Positions 11,481 through 25,664 of a stretch of 64,000 nucleotides of DNA are shown in pieces (position 1 is the stretch's first letter; each line of letters begins with the position of its first letter). Below the pieces are notes generated by a model. It saw nothing but the letters and a program-made list of their open reading frames with translations, had not been told where the DNA came from and searched no databases. The stretch lies in assembly GCA_018398815.1 (NCBI GenBank), contig CM031607.1:88006719-88070718 (forward strand), in the 5' to 3' direction. The position numbers were made by a program, and so were the translations under genes. The stretch comes from Conus ventricosus. Its lineage: Eukaryota; Mollusca; Gastropoda; Neogastropoda; Conidae.

Positions 11481-12859
11481 ATTTTTCTGTCATTGGACAT
11501 AGTCTTGTCATTTTCAAAGATTAACTCTTTCCCAGGATACTGTTGTAGAGCCAGTTTTTTCCTGTGTACATACAGTGTTAATGGTTTCACAACAATTGCT
11601 TACACGGCAATAGTTTAACAGTTCATTATTCATATTTCTGTGTTAGATCTCTGATCTAGCTGGGTCATTGGAATTAACAGTTAAGTTAAATTTTGATTGC
11701 TGAAATTAGTTTTAGATTGGAAAGAGATTGTCTTAAGAGTTGACTTGCATGCGAACTGTGCTGCACAGCACTAGGGGCCACATTGTGAAAGGAGCATAAT
11801 GCTGCAGCCCATTGTGGACGGTATATAGGGAAAAAGTTCAAGTGTATGCTTTTGTAAACTGTTTAATTAATATCTTTGAAAATAAAACAAAAAGAAAAAC
11901 AAGAACAGCAACACACAAACAAACACGAGTGAGATGTTTGCCCAGTCATGATTTCAACACAATTTTGAAGTTTTCAATGAATATTGTTTTAGATACAGTC
12001 CTGTTGTCAATGATTTTTTTTTTAGGATTATATTAGTTTTGCTGTAACACTTGGTGATGAGAACTGGCAGGTGAAATCTATAATGCGATTGTAAGTGGTA
12101 AAAGTCTACACAGACAGTTGTCTGTGACTCACTGACTGGCTACCATTTTGTGTACAGTATTACTCAGTGCTCTGATTTTGTAATCGCTATCCATAAACTT
12201 ATGCCTTACAGGTGATTTGATTTGGTTACCTGAGAGCATGGTACTAAAGTCTGTCACTGAAGTTGATGTATTTGTTAGTATGTTATGTGTAGAGAGCTGC
12301 CAATTTAAGTGCAGACAGTCCTGTTCTATGAATCTCTCCAGGAGATAAGAGTTATCTTGTTCTAAATTTTTTTCTTTTTCCTGATTGCAAGACAATTTTT
12401 ACTTTTAAAGTGTTTTTTTGTTTCTTAAGTTCAGTTCGCTTTTGATTTCTTGCAGCTTTCCCACTGCCAGACATTTAGTTGGACTAAAGATCATCATTTC
12501 TGTAGTATATATAGACAATATCAGTCAATGTTTGAGGAACGGCCTGCTGTTTGTACTCATTATAAAGACGCTTTTTTCTCAATGATAAAATGAACTCGGT
12601 CATGCACAAGTCTGGATCCCAGTCCTTTCGGCTTTTGAAGAAGCTGGCAAGATGAAAGTTTTTCTAATATCTCATATTTTTTAGGTGACTTCAACATGCA
12701 TATTCTTATATTTCTACTATTAATGCTTGTTTCTTTGAATTACCATACTGTTGAAAAAATAGCTGAGTCGGCTAAAACCACAAGTGCATACAAACTACTG
12801 CCAAGGTGACAATTGCTGTGGTGCATTGCAGGTTGCAGGCTAGTGGGAGGTGTCCCTTC

Positions 12860-13240
12860 AGCATCAGGGTGTTGTAGACTGAGATGGGAAGATGGGTCTT
12901 CATCCAGTGAGCGGATGCATAGCTAAGGCTATGAGTATGAGAGTGTTCCTTAAATGCCTTGACCAACTTTTAGAATGTTTGTCTCAAACCTGGTGGATGC
13001 ATGGATATGTAATGAAAGAAATTGTGGAGTGCAGCCATGTCATGAGATAATCTTTGACCATAATAAAACTCCATAAATTCTTCATTATCCTCATCCTTGC
13101 TGAAAGCGAATTGTGTGGACCTTCATGCCCTGGTGTCATGGTCACCTGGGTTTTGATGTCCTCTCCATGTTTGTGCCCATTGTGAGTTGGTGACAAAAGT
13201 CTTCAACCTCAGGCAGGCCATGGGCACTGTTGTTGGATCT
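12860..13240 (+). repeat. Old, diverged copy of the tRNA-headed SINE body
   Basis: Segments match the younger copies at 44149 and 59929 in the same order. They are GGGAAGATGGG with CATCCA and GGATGC, GAGAGTGTT with CTTGACCAAC, then CCTTCATGCCCTG, TCATGGTCACC and GATGTCCTCTCCA. The tRNA-like head is not visible. It is followed by a poly-G run at 13250-13279. Confidence 0.65.
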
Positions 13241-13247
13241 GGATATA

Positions 13248-13249
<2 letters not shown>

Positions 13250-13279
<30 letters not shown>
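13250..13279. repeat. Poly-G tract
   Basis: About 30 consecutive G residues at the 3' edge of the old SINE fragment. Confidence 0.9.
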
Positions 13280-13280
<1 letters not shown>

Positions 13281-15184
13281 GACCGGCATGTGCTGGCTCT
13301 GTGGCTGAGCAATAGTTGTGACTGACCAAGTATTGTTCAGTTGTCTAAAGGTGGCTTCGTAGGAGGTATTGACTGCAATCATGCCTACTGATTTTGCGAT
13401 CACGTTCTGGGATAGCTACATTTCTTAAAAAGAAAAGAAAAGAAAACGACCATCAAAATTGATTTCCATTGTGGGCTAGTGTCAACCTGACGACCTGAAA
13501 CATGAGCAGAAACAATTACTGCGTCATCAAACGAAGGAACAGACAAATTACATGACAAACACAGTGCATTATGCCTGATTGAGTCTTCTTCAGGCAAGAC
13601 AGACAACATTGTTATCTCTCTCTTGCCTGAACAAGACCCATTATGTTTGTTTTGTAACTTGTTAGTTCTTCATTTGTCAGCACAGCAATTCTGTATTTGC
13701 TTATTTTCAGTTTCCGCCTGCAGTCGCCCCACTTTAAAAGCGACCTTAGACTGATGGTTCAGTGTGGAATGCCTATGCTAGGCTAGGACTGTTCTCATGA
13801 TTCTGGATGTGTTCTTTGTACGGAGTGGCCAGCATTCATGAGGATCATGGGAGTAATAACAATGAGACTGAGAGAGTGTGGAAGATGAGAGAAAAAAAAG
13901 AGAAGAACTTAATGAGTGGATGATAACAAGTTGACATAGAAACATAAAAAAAAACAGCTAGCAGGTAGTTTCCTTTGGCTCATTTGTAGCCATCGTTTGT
14001 GGCTTGTTGTTTTTGTCAAGATGAGGTGTCAAGATGAGGCAACCCTCTAGAGGAGATGCTGCACAGAGAAACTTTGGCAGATTCATTGGTGCCTGCTCCA
14101 ATGTTCCTTATAGTGCACAACTGGGGGTTGCTTACATACAGACTTTGCAGATTGATGCACAGGTTTTCACATAGATGGTCCCTGGGATACACATTTTTTC
14201 AGTTGTGAATATGATCGTTTTTCTGCAGCTTTCTTCAGGGTCAAAAGTTGCAAACTCTTCAGCAAAGTTCGAGAGACCGTAACTCAATTTCGTTGATGCA
14301 CGTGGTCAAATGCTTCATCTTCAGAGTTGCGGCCCTGAGTGTCAGTCCTGACATAAGTCATTGGACGGATCATGGTTTTGATTTAGTCGCTCTTGCCCAC
14401 TAAAAACTTTTTGGAAGTATGAGTTGGCTTTGGATTTCGTTGAAGAGATTGTGACTTTTTTCTCTTTTTCAGTGTTTCTGATGAAGAGACCAACAAAGGT
14501 AGTACTGTCCCTAAGTTTGTCTATCTTGTTTATAATTTTCTTGAAGAGATCGACGAAAATGGCGGCAGTACTCATACTACCACTGAGGCTGTTATCTGAA
14601 ATAAAAATAAATCCTGTATGCCCTTTGTATGTCACTCCACTTTCAGAAGAGTTGGTCAACCATCGTGTGCAAATGAATATGCATGACTGAGATGGACATT
14701 AACACACGCACACTAGTGCAGCTGATTCTTGAAAGTTTTGAAGTTGGTGGCTTTGAATAAGAAGTAGAATGCAGTGATGGTGGGTGACTACTGTTGAAAA
14801 GCAGTTACACAAGTGTGATGCAAGGCCAGTGTAAGTGTTGTAAACATTGGAAAGAGGATTTGGCAAAGTCCAAGATTAGCAGCAAGAATTGGGGAGAAAG
14901 TCCCTTTTTAGGGCCACCCCCCACCCCCCACCCCCACCCTCGCCCCCTCCATTCATCAGTTTTCTCCATGGAAGAAAGAAGGGTGGAGCGGAGGGGAATC
15001 TGAAATAAGATTTTACCTATTTTCATTGGTTTCTTTTGGTTTGTGTATTTTGATACCTGTCTGTGTCTGCTGTCTTCCATAGTGTTTTGTTGCAGAATGG
15101 TTGAGATTGTAGGTGTAGTACTATGATGTTTGTATGAGAAAAAAATACACAAAATGTCTTCTTGTTTTTATTTTGATAGTAAAG
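13280..15184. other. Intron 1, middle part
   Basis: Mostly unique sequence. A C-rich stretch lies at 14918-14949. Open frames on either strand are short and lack recognisable domains. Confidence 0.5.
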
Positions 15185-15252
15185 GACCCCCAGATTTCAC
15201 TGAAGGACTGTCAGATATGAATGCTGTATTGAACATTGTGCACCGTCCAAAG
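15185..15252 (+). CDS. RPS6KA: Optional RSK exon in the N-terminal region (uncertain)
   Basis: Read from an acceptor TAAAG|GACC with two bases before the first full codon, it encodes PPDFTEGLSDMNAVLNIVHR plus PK and ends at AAG|GTATGC in phase 0. It would fit between exon 1 (using the 9349 donor) and exon 3. Alternatively an upstream ATG at 15154 in the same frame could make it an alternative first exon. The RSK N-terminal tail is not conserved here, so homology cannot decide. Skipping it also keeps the frame. Confidence 0.4.
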
Positions 15253-15795
15253 GTATGCAGGATCTTGCCTGTGAAGCCTTGTTCTCACAGGAAAGACTGC
15301 TGGTTGTTGAACCAGGATGAGATATTTACTGCCCTCCTGCATTGAAAGATAACTAGTACCATAGGGTTCATAAGGTTGTTAAAATTTTGGAAAAAGAGTA
15401 CAGACACTGGTAACTCATCTCAAGTGTGGCTCCATTATTTAAAGTAATTAAACTGTTAGTACACCCAGTGACTGGATAATAGCCTGCTTGAGTAAAAAAA
15501 TAAATCCTGTGGATATATATTGTGTGCCTTGATCGTCATCAAGTCCCAGATTTCCCATTACAGTTGGTCACAGTATCACTGCACCACAGCGGCAGTTGCT
15601 GGTAGGCCCTTTAGATGTTCAGCGCTGACAAATGTGCATGATTGCAATGGTGGAAGAGCATCAAGTTCTCTATCAGGAATAACCTGTTTGGATCCTGTAG
15701 GTGCCAGATACCAATATTGCTATTCATGCAGTTTTTCAGGTAGTGTCAGTTTATTGTTAAATATGTCTCCCCCACCCACCCCTCCTCCTCCCTTT

Positions 15796-16018
15796 CCCAT
15801 GCTCTGTATGGATGGCTGTCTTTGTCTGCCGTCCCATGCTCTGTATGGATGGCTATCTTTGTCTGCCGTCCCATACTCTGTATGGATGGCTATCTTTGTC
15901 TGCCGTCCATGCTCTGTATGGATGGCTATCTTTGTCTGCCGTCCCATACTCTGTATGGATGGCTATCTTTGTCTGCCGTCCCATACTCTGTATGGATGGC
16001 TATCTTTGTCTGCCGTTT
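15796..16018. repeat. 37-bp minisatellite, six copies
   Basis: CCATGCTCTGTATGGATGGC and TATCTTTGTCTGCCGT repeat with a 37-bp period. One unit is a base short. Confidence 0.95.
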
Positions 16019-16360
16019 TGCATCAGTTTTGGTGGGTTTGGTTGCTAAACTAGTAAACATGAAGGAAACCTAACCAGAAATTGAGAACCAGAATCCATCC
16101 AACACTCGAAAGTCTTGATGTAGATCATAGGATCTAGCATACAGGATGCACACAGGATGCATGCTGTGTGATCCAACCTGCTTACAGGCCAACTCTTTCA
16201 AAGGATGGTGAAAGTTTTAAAGTATGCAAGATGCATTCATTCACACACACACACAGGCTTTGGTTTATAGTGTGACTGGAGGGACTTTGTGGAGTTGAAC
16301 CCATGGTTAATTTATTAAAATCCATGGTACCCTCTCACCCTCTCTTCACCCACTTCACCC

Positions 16361-16381
16361 ACACACGCACGCATGCACGCA

Positions 16382-16476
<95 letters not shown>

Positions 16477-16499
16477 TCTCTCTCATTGTCTCTATCTCG

Positions 16500-16588
<89 letters not shown>
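16361..16588. repeat. (CGCA)n(CA)n...(TC)n microsatellite
   Basis: A CGCA block, (CA)n to 16474, a short CTGT stretch, then (TC)n at 16512-16587. Confidence 0.95.
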
Positions 16589-16589
<1 letters not shown>

Positions 16590-16591
<2 letters not shown>

Positions 16592-17543
16592 CATAGAAAC
16601 TGGATGGTTTGTCAGAGACTCGAAGCAGAGACTCCAGGATCATGAGGATCATGAGTCTGAATCTGTATCAACTGAGCTGTTCAAGCCCCATACTGACTAC
16701 AGAATTGTTTTTAATTGATGGACATGGCTATTGCGAATATCTGTTTCCCGTCTCATAAATTTTGTTGAGTGTTAGATGTCGCAGAGTGGTGTGGGGTTGT
16801 TTTTTTTGTGTGTGTGTGTGTGTTGGGTTTTTTTTTGTGCTTACAAGGCAGAGCTCTGCATATCTTGGCCTTTGGTCAAATGTAGAGTACAGACCCCAGA
16901 TTCAAGGAACAGTATCGTTCATTCACAATGCCTGGGTTTGCCTTTGTCAGTATATCTGTATATAAATACTGATTCAGTTAACAAAATTTGAGCAAAAGCA
17001 TGGGCTATCAGTACTGCATACTGATTTGTGTTTGTGTGGATGTCGGTGGTAGGAGAGCGGACTGTTGTATTTGTAGCTCTGGACTCAACACTGATTGCTG
17101 TGACCACATAACTGGTTTGGACAGGATTCTTAATCATAAAGTGTATAGGCCTATAATTGTTCCTTTATGGTATTGAATTCACCAGCACCACTGACCCTCA
17201 GATGTGTCGGAATAACCCTGAAATGTTTAACCAGGGGATGACTTTACATCAGTGATTGTGACTCCCCAGTTTTAAGATGTGTAGGTGGTTTGCATTGGGT
17301 GCCTGAATTACTTCAGTAGGCTCCTGCCCAGATAAGTGACTTGGTTTTTTTTTGGTAAGTATCATGATAAGGATCACAGCTACATCATTTGTTGCTAAAT
17401 CTACAGTTGTAGAATCACAACATTGTAAAAAATCATCGGTTACACTTATACTATAGGCATTTTATACTTAACATTGGAATTTTCTGTTGATGGCATGATT
17501 TACTGAAAGTAAACTAATTCTTTGTCTGTGTGTGATGTTTCAG
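16590..17543. other. Intron stretch upstream of exon 3
   Basis: Unique sequence with a short (TG)n at about 16808-16823. No gene or mobile element was recognised. Confidence 0.5.
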
Positions 17544-17579
17544 GCGGGCAGTACGGAGGACATGCTAGTTGATGACCAG
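17544..17579 (+). CDS. RPS6KA: RSK exon 3
   Basis: A 36-bp micro-exon encodes AGSTEDMLVDDQ. Acceptor TTTCAG and donor CAG|GTTAGA, phase 0 on both sides. It is acidic, like the variable N-terminal tails of other RSKs. It is supported by frame continuity with exon 4, not by homology. Confidence 0.7.
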
Positions 17580-18499
17580 GTTAGACATGGAGTGCCAATA
17601 ATATTCAGATTAAATCAGTGTCATACTACACTTGGTTTATTTTTATTTTTATTTTTGTTTACCCTGAAGGTATTTATTCCTGAAAATTTCATTTGATTAT
17701 ATCACATGAAGTTGTTATCTCCTGTAAAGGCATTGAGGGGCAAAGTTTACCTCAGTTTTGAAAACATTTTCACCGCCTTTCCCATTTTCATACATATTTT
17801 ATGCTCTTTGTTCAAGTATTGTTTACTCATTATGCACAGGGTTTGTATGGCCCTTAAAGGTTTGGAAAAGTGTGGAGAAACTGAGGTACCCCTTTGGCCT
17901 TAAAAGCGTGTGAAAACTGATGTGTATGTGTAAAAAGTATGATTGTAGTTTCTGGGTGTATAAAAAGGATGATTGTAGTTTCCAGCATTGGTTCAAAGAC
18001 TAACCATTGGAACTTTTTGGTCAGTTCGAGGTATGTAGAAAATTGGACTGTACCCTGGACAGTACCATCAAGAAGAGTGAATTCTGCTTTTATTGATCTA
18101 AGCACCTAGTCCAGTTGAGTTCCAAATTCTGAAAGAAAGGAAAAAGGTTATAAACCAGCATTTGTTTTTGGTGTGATTCATAAGCAATCTGGCTTATACT
18201 GAGTTCGGAAATTCAGTGCTGTTAAAGGTTTGTAGAAATTTGTAAACAGTTTGTAAATTGGGTGCCCTTCTTTGAATATGAACCCTGCATAGTCTGATAG
18301 GCAGTAGGCATTAAATATTAAAGTGTGCAAGTGTGATCAGCAGGGATGGTGGTGGGGATGATTTTTGAAAGCAAAATGTTCTGCTCTGAGCATGTTTTAA
18401 TGATGGCCTCTGTGTGTATGCGTACAAGTTGTGTGTGTGTATGCGCACTATGTGTGAGATGCAAAAATTAACCATGAGATGTATGGGTGCATTTTGCAG

Positions 18500-18616
18500 G
18501 CAGATGACTCGACCAATGAGGTGGAGATCACCAGCCTTGCCAACAAGCTAGGGGAGAAGGCTGACCCCTCCCAGTTTGAACTCCTCAAGGTGTTGGGACA
18601 GGGCTCCTTTGGAAAG
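18500..18616 (+). CDS. RPS6KA: RSK exon 4: start of the N-terminal kinase domain
   Basis: It encodes 39 residues including [20 protein letters not shown], then [12 protein letters not shown], the AGC-kinase P-loop. The [20 protein letters not shown] block is a hallmark of RSKs. Acceptor TTTTGCAG, donor AAG|GTAGGT, phase 0. Confidence 0.97.
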
Positions 18617-20680
18617 GTAGGTCCAGGCATGTCCCAAGCCTCCCTGAGGGAATCTCTGGGAAGAGAAAGGAGCTTAGAGAAGGATCTCACAATAGGAATT
18701 TACAAAAACAAGAAGAAAAAGGAAAAAGAGCAATGTAAGTGTTTAGTTCTGTCTTGTGATTTGTTTGTCCATGTTGTTTGGCGGAGGTATTTTCACCACT
18801 TTTTAAGATTTGTTTAGTTCTGAGATAATACAGTGATGTTCATGCCGGCAGGTGATTGATTAAACTGGGAGTTTACTATGAAGACTGTCATTAAATTGTT
18901 GCTGTAGATTAAGAAAAAGAAAAGGTGAGAAATACTTCTGTTGAGTCTGCAGAATAAAAGAAATGATTTACGATTACTGAGAAGTTTTCAAAGCTCTCTT
19001 TGTGCCTCTTGCGCACTAGAACTGGTTCTTGTCAAGTGGTTTGTTTCATCCATTTCACACACACACACACACACACAAACACACACCACGGCTGTTCAGA
19101 GCAAGCCACTTAGTTCTGAGAGGCAGGGGAGTTTACAGCTCTCCCACAGCTGCAGAGGCCAAGTCGTGAATGCAGGTCAAGAAAAGGGGTGTTTTCTGCA
19201 GGCTGCTCCCCACTAGCCAGCTAACCGTGCTGTACTCGACCAACTGAATGTCATCTGTGTACAGCCGGTCTGGCAGCAATGTGTTCGGCATTGATGAGCG
19301 GCCATTACAAATGGGGCTCTTAGTTTGATAATCAGTGGTTGCCATGAAAAATGTAATATATCTGTGCTCTTGAGATCACTGAATGGGCGAATTCCCGACA
19401 ATTCTTTTAATACCAAACTCGACTAGGTTTATTTTCCTGTAGATAATGTAGATACGGCATGAAAGCTTGTACACAAGAGGTCAGGCGATATTCAAACAAT
19501 GACAACACACACACAATTGTGAAAGAATGACGTCATCACTTTCTGGGAACTTAATTTTCCCTAGTTAACTAGTACACAAGTTTGATATATGCCTCTGCTT
19601 GGACTACAACAACAAAAATGTTGGGTCAGAAATGTGTAAGGCTTGTTTGTTCGGCCCTATAACTAAGTGTCTCGAATGGGACAGAAAAATAAAGCTGTGA
19701 CACACCCACCCACACGTGCACACGCACACACATGCACATGCGCATCCCTCACAAAAAGTTAAGTAACAAAACTTGGTCTTTGTTCTTGAAAGAGTTTGAT
19801 ATTTTTCATCTTGTCTAATCTAAGATTTATGGAAGGAAGATTTTCAAGCAGTTTTTGTGTGTTTTACTTTTAGAAAATCTGTTCTTGAGTTCTGGATTTA
19901 AAACAAAAAAACCCATCTTTATAGTGAATTGAATTTGTTTTGAAGAGAGTCCATGTATAGCCTGGAGTATAAACAATGAACTGAAAGCAACACTGAATGT
20001 AGTTAATGGGAAATTAGCCTATTCATAGTACTGGGGTTCCTCAGTTAGCATGAAGCTTATTTTGTAGCCTCCCGACTTCACAGAGTATTGTTTTCTCACA
20101 GAAAAGGTCAGATTAAGGTCCACAGTCCTCTTCTTTGGTTGTGGCCCATGGGCGGTCACTCTTCGGTATTGTTGAATACCGCCCAGTTGCCTGGAATCAT
20201 TGAAAGGCTCTGTGGATGACACTTCTGTCGACACCAGAATGTCTGCTGGTGACATATCTCTGTGTGACACTACTTTGAAGCATCCCAGCGGATGCTTGTG
20301 CTTCTGTTTGATGTCTGTCTTGATCATTTGTCAGAAATCACTTCTTTCCTGTTGTGACTCATTGGGGAGCAGTGACAACAGACGTGATGAGCCAGACTCA
20401 ACAACTGGTGTTAAGTGACAAGTGAAAACTGTTGAGTTGTGCTCTTGCAGTACTTGTTTCTCTTTGTAAGTGTACAGCTGGACACAATGTTTGAGGTGGT
20501 TATTTGCGTAAGTGAATGAGTTATCGTAAATACCATAAAACTGTGTTTTTGATAGGGTTGAGATTAAACTAAAATGGTTTTGTTGCTTCACGTTTTATGA
20601 AGGGTATAGATTTGTAGCTGCAGTTTTTTTTGTTTTTTTTTTTACTGATTTGTTTACTTCATACCTTATGGTATCTCCAG
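18617..20680. other. Intron 4
   Basis: Unique sequence with a short (CA)n near 19058. A minus-strand reading at 19133-19345 contains YTDD by chance and lacks any reverse transcriptase context. Confidence 0.5.
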
Positions 20681-20762
20681 GTGTTCCTTGTGAGAAAGAT
20701 CACAGCGGCGGATGCTGGTACCCTGTACGCCATGAAGGTGCTGAAGAAGGCCACACTGAAAG
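20681..20762 (+). CDS. RPS6KA: RSK exon 5: ATP-binding lysine
   Basis: It encodes VFLVRKITAADAGTLYAMKV and LKKATLK. YAMKVLKKATLK carries the catalytic Lys90 (VAIK-type lysine). Acceptor CTCCAG, donor AAAG|GTAACA, phase 1. Confidence 0.97.
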
Positions 20763-20997
20763 GTAACAACTGTCTTTCTGTACATAGATCAGTTTTGATA
20801 GGTAACTGGCTGCAACTGAACTAGGCTGAGTGATTGTCAACTGCGTTGATGTTTTTCTACTGAGAGGCTGTTGCTGTTGAGGTGTGTAGGTCTCTTTGGC
20901 TTAGACATGTTTAGGAGTAAAGCATCTGTTTGTGTACTCGTGAGCTCAGATCCTCTGGTGGTGTTGAGGGTTTGATAGGAGAGATGGAGGGGAAGAA

Positions 20998-21031
<34 letters not shown>

Positions 21032-21829
21032 TTGTCCTGGACCCGTGCAGATGTTCGTGCAATTACCATGTTGTGCAAGGCAGTGGATATACTGTGTAGT
21101 CTTAGCACGAAAAAATGAGGCTTCGAGCTCATCTCACAAAATACCACTGAAGTTTGAAACAAGCGCAGCCTACATCTGCCTTGTAACATAAATGGACACT
21201 CCCTGATCACTATCAGTGAAAGCCACTGGACACCGAGCTGTAGAAATGATATTTCAGAGTTTAAGGGCTTGAATGGCGGCCTTTCGCAGATAACCACTTT
21301 AACTTTCAGATGCCTCAACATACAGAGTTTCAGTGGATTCTGCATCCCAAATAATGTGTATGGGAACGGGATGTAGAGTTAGCCTGGATAGGCGACCAGC
21401 AGTTAACTGATAATGGTGGAAATGAGGTGGGCAAAAGTAAACCAGCCAGGAGTCCAGAGATCTAGAAAATGGCAAGAGTTTGAAGATATGACAAGTAGAA
21501 AGAGGAACAGATGTACATACAAATATACACATCTGGCATTACCTTCTGTACCATGCCAAATTGTAGCTGGTTATGATCAGTGTTTTTGCTCTGGTCATGT
21601 CCTGTGGATCAATGCAACACCTAATGGAGTGAGTCCCCCATCATTACTTTCTCCGCTGTTGATTTTGATTTAATGTATAAATCCTAATTTCCTTTCTGAA
21701 AGCCATATGAAAAATGATGGTCACCATGACATTGTTAACAAGTTTAATGTTCAGCAGTGTAAGAAAATGTGACCAATGCTTGCCTGTTTAATGTGGGTAT
21801 TTTGATGTGTCATGCATGTCTGTTTTCAG
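20763..21829. other. Intron 5
   Basis: A T run of about 30 bases at 21001-21030, then unique sequence. Nothing coding was recognised. Confidence 0.5.
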
Positions 21830-21910
21830 TGCGCGATCGTCAGAGAACAAAGATGGAGAGAGACATTCTGGCAGATGTCAATCATCCCTTTATTGTGCGT
21901 CTTCACTATG
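21830..21910 (+). CDS. RPS6KA: RSK exon 6: helix C region
   Basis: It encodes [20 protein letters not shown] then IVRLHY. KMERDIL carries the helix-C glutamate that pairs with Lys90. Acceptor TTTTCAG, donor TATG|GTGAGT, phase 1. Confidence 0.97.
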
Positions 21911-21952
21911 GTGAGTGTGCTGATCAGTATATAGAGCTGTTTACAGATTGTC

Positions 21953-21954
<2 letters not shown>

Positions 21955-22016
<62 letters not shown>
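21955..22016. repeat. (TC)n microsatellite just downstream of exon 6
   Basis: About 31 TC units begin 45 bp after the exon 6 donor. They make a long pyrimidine tract close to a splice donor. Confidence 0.95.
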
Positions 22017-22018
<2 letters not shown>

Positions 22019-22019
22019 A

Positions 22020-23125
22020 TGTGTTGGCGTTCTGTATCTTTGTATGTCTCAGTCTGTGTACCGGTACTTTTGTCACAAGTTGTGACTTGGTTACTTTATA
22101 ATCCAAAGTCCCATGTGTGTGTGACAAAATCGATTGTTAATGTTGTACTCAATTGTGTTGGGTTCCTTGTATAGATCTCTAATCTGGCACACTGTCAGAG
22201 TTGAGCTCAAAGCCAGGAGCACATACATGCATGTGAAACCAGTGTGGCTTTTCCAGCTTGTTAAACAGAAGCAATACTGCAGTTGTTGTTTTTTTTTCAT
22301 ATACATTACAGTAAAACACACAAGAGAGAGAGTTTCCCTCAGTGAGAACAATTGCCGTCATCTTGGACTTCAAACAGTAGTCTCATCTTGATCTATAACA
22401 TGATGTTTTGGCTCTGGTTCAAAGATCAAGGTAACTTGTGTCTCCTTGAACATGCTCTTACAGGAGGTATGAACTGACTTTGCTTCACTCTGGAAAATGT
22501 GTGTGTAGTGTGTCTGTCTTGATTATGGTTCTTGCCCATGAAACATGGACCATATACTAACGAAAATATGCTGTTTGCATGAGATTGGGTTGATTACGTG
22601 CGAAAGTAATGTCATTTCTCAGAGTAGCGCAAACGGCGCTTGCAATGAGTGGAGAGCGTTCTCCAGGGTATTGCCATGTTTTTCATGAGAGCCATTGTTG
22701 GGAGCAGGGGTATACATTTGTACTGTGATACATTATGTGCATGACACAAGATGAATATGGATGCACATTATGAGTCCCAAGAGCACTGTTTGGCAGAGCA
22801 ACAAATGTGAAGATAAGCAGATGCTTTTTTTTTTCTCTCTAAACAGACACTTCTTTTCCTGCTATTCGGCAGACATTTTTGCTCTCTCAGTAAACAGGTC
22901 TTTTTTTGCCTTCTATTGAAAAAAACCCCTTCATAGCCATTTTTTAGAAAATGCAACCTTTTTTTTTTTTTGGTTGTCTCTGTTTTCCTCAGAAAATAGA
23001 ATTGGTTTCAGATCCATTTATTCATGTTGAAAAACTACTTGCTCGTTTTAAGTATGTTCCTGTTTTAAGGGCAAAAAATAGCCAGTCAGACAGGCTTGTA
23101 TGTCTGCTAATATTGGTTGACCAGC
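22020..23125. other. Intron 6 unique stretch
   Basis: No gene or mobile element was recognised. Short T runs lie at 22828-22836 and 22959-22970. Confidence 0.5.
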
Positions 23126-23140
23126 GGTGTGTCTAGCTTG

Positions 23141-23390
23141 CTGTTACAGCTGTGCATGGACAGTACAAGTGGCATGCTACGTGGCTGCACTGTTACAGCT
23201 GTGCATGGACAGTACAAGTGGCATGCTACGTGGCTGCACTGTTACAGCTGTGCATGGACAGTACAAGTGGCATGCTACGTGGCTGCACTGTTACAGCTGT
23301 GCATGGACAATACAAGTGGCATGCTACGTGGCTGCACTGTTACAGCTGTGCATGGACAGTACAAGTGGCATGCTACGTGGCTGCACTGTT
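23141..23390. repeat. 49-bp minisatellite, five copies
   Basis: CTGTTACAGCTGTGCATGGA and GGCATGCTACGTGGCTGCA recur every 49 bp with almost no variation, so the expansion is recent or homogenised. A poly-G at 23521-23549 and a (TG)n at 23607-23637 follow. Confidence 0.97.
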
Positions 23391-23605
23391 CTTGTGCCTC
23401 ATTGACTTGCTGAACTGGGGCTTTCCTTGGGGAAATCAGTTACTCCCAGGACAGTGGAGTATTAATGGGTGTGTTAGCTTGCTGTTCCATAGAGATTTCA
23501 ACAAATGTGTTCGCACTCTTTGGGGGGGGGGGGGGGGGGGGGGGGGGGGAGAGAGGGTGCATATTTATTTGTAACCTGTAGAAGCACTGTGTAGCAGATA
23601 TTGAG

Positions 23606-23640
<35 letters not shown>

Positions 23641-23959
23641 GTATTGATTTTTAGTTGTAAATTGTCTCATTTAGGTTTTTGTTTTATATGTGTGTGTTTT
23701 CATGCCCAGTTTGTTGTTCATATCCTCTTCTGGTGGTGACCTCAGTTTCACCCCCCTCCACCCTGTTCTCCCCACGACTGCAGTTGTAGTGAGTTACTGT
23801 CAAAGTCATGTAGTGAGTTACTGTCAAAGTGATCAGTGTGGGCAAGGTAACAGGAGCTTGTTGAATGCACCTGGTGATGGTGTTTCAAGGAGGGAGGCCC
23901 GGTCATTACATACCTGTAAACAGGCATTGATTGTAGTCACTGGGGAGTTCAGCACATGA

Positions 23960-24110
23960 TGCTGTACGTCTTTTGGATCAGAAGGGGCACCACTCTGCAT
24001 TACCGAAGTGAATCAGTAGCTGTGCAGTGTCTCCTTTGATGTGATCGTTCACAGTGATCTGATACTGATGCTATAGTGACAGCTTCCTAAGGGGCCAGTG
24101 AAACTGTAAC
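23960..24110 (+). repeat. Fragment of the SINE 3' body
   Basis: ACCGAAGTGAATCAGTAGC and GTGCAGTGTCTCCT match the 3' body of the SINEs at 44149 and 59929 (ACCGAAGTGACTCGGCAGCA then GTGCAGTGTCTCCTC). The rest of the element is not recognisable. Confidence 0.5.
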
Positions 24111-24250
24111 GACAACATGGGGAATGTGGGTGTGGTCATTTTCTGAGGAGCCAGAATGGTGTGGGCAGTGCCATAGAAAATGAATGTTAGGGGAAAAAAC
24201 CAGAAAGCAGCAAGAAACCCTCATTAAATACAGACTGGATGCTACTTTAG

Positions 24251-25660
<1,410 letters not shown>

Positions 25661-25664
25661 AAAA

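Noticed and set aside
19133..19345. Minus-strand frame with YTDD, resembling a reverse transcriptase active site
   Set aside because: No flanking RT motifs are present and the frame is short, so it is a chance tetrapeptide.
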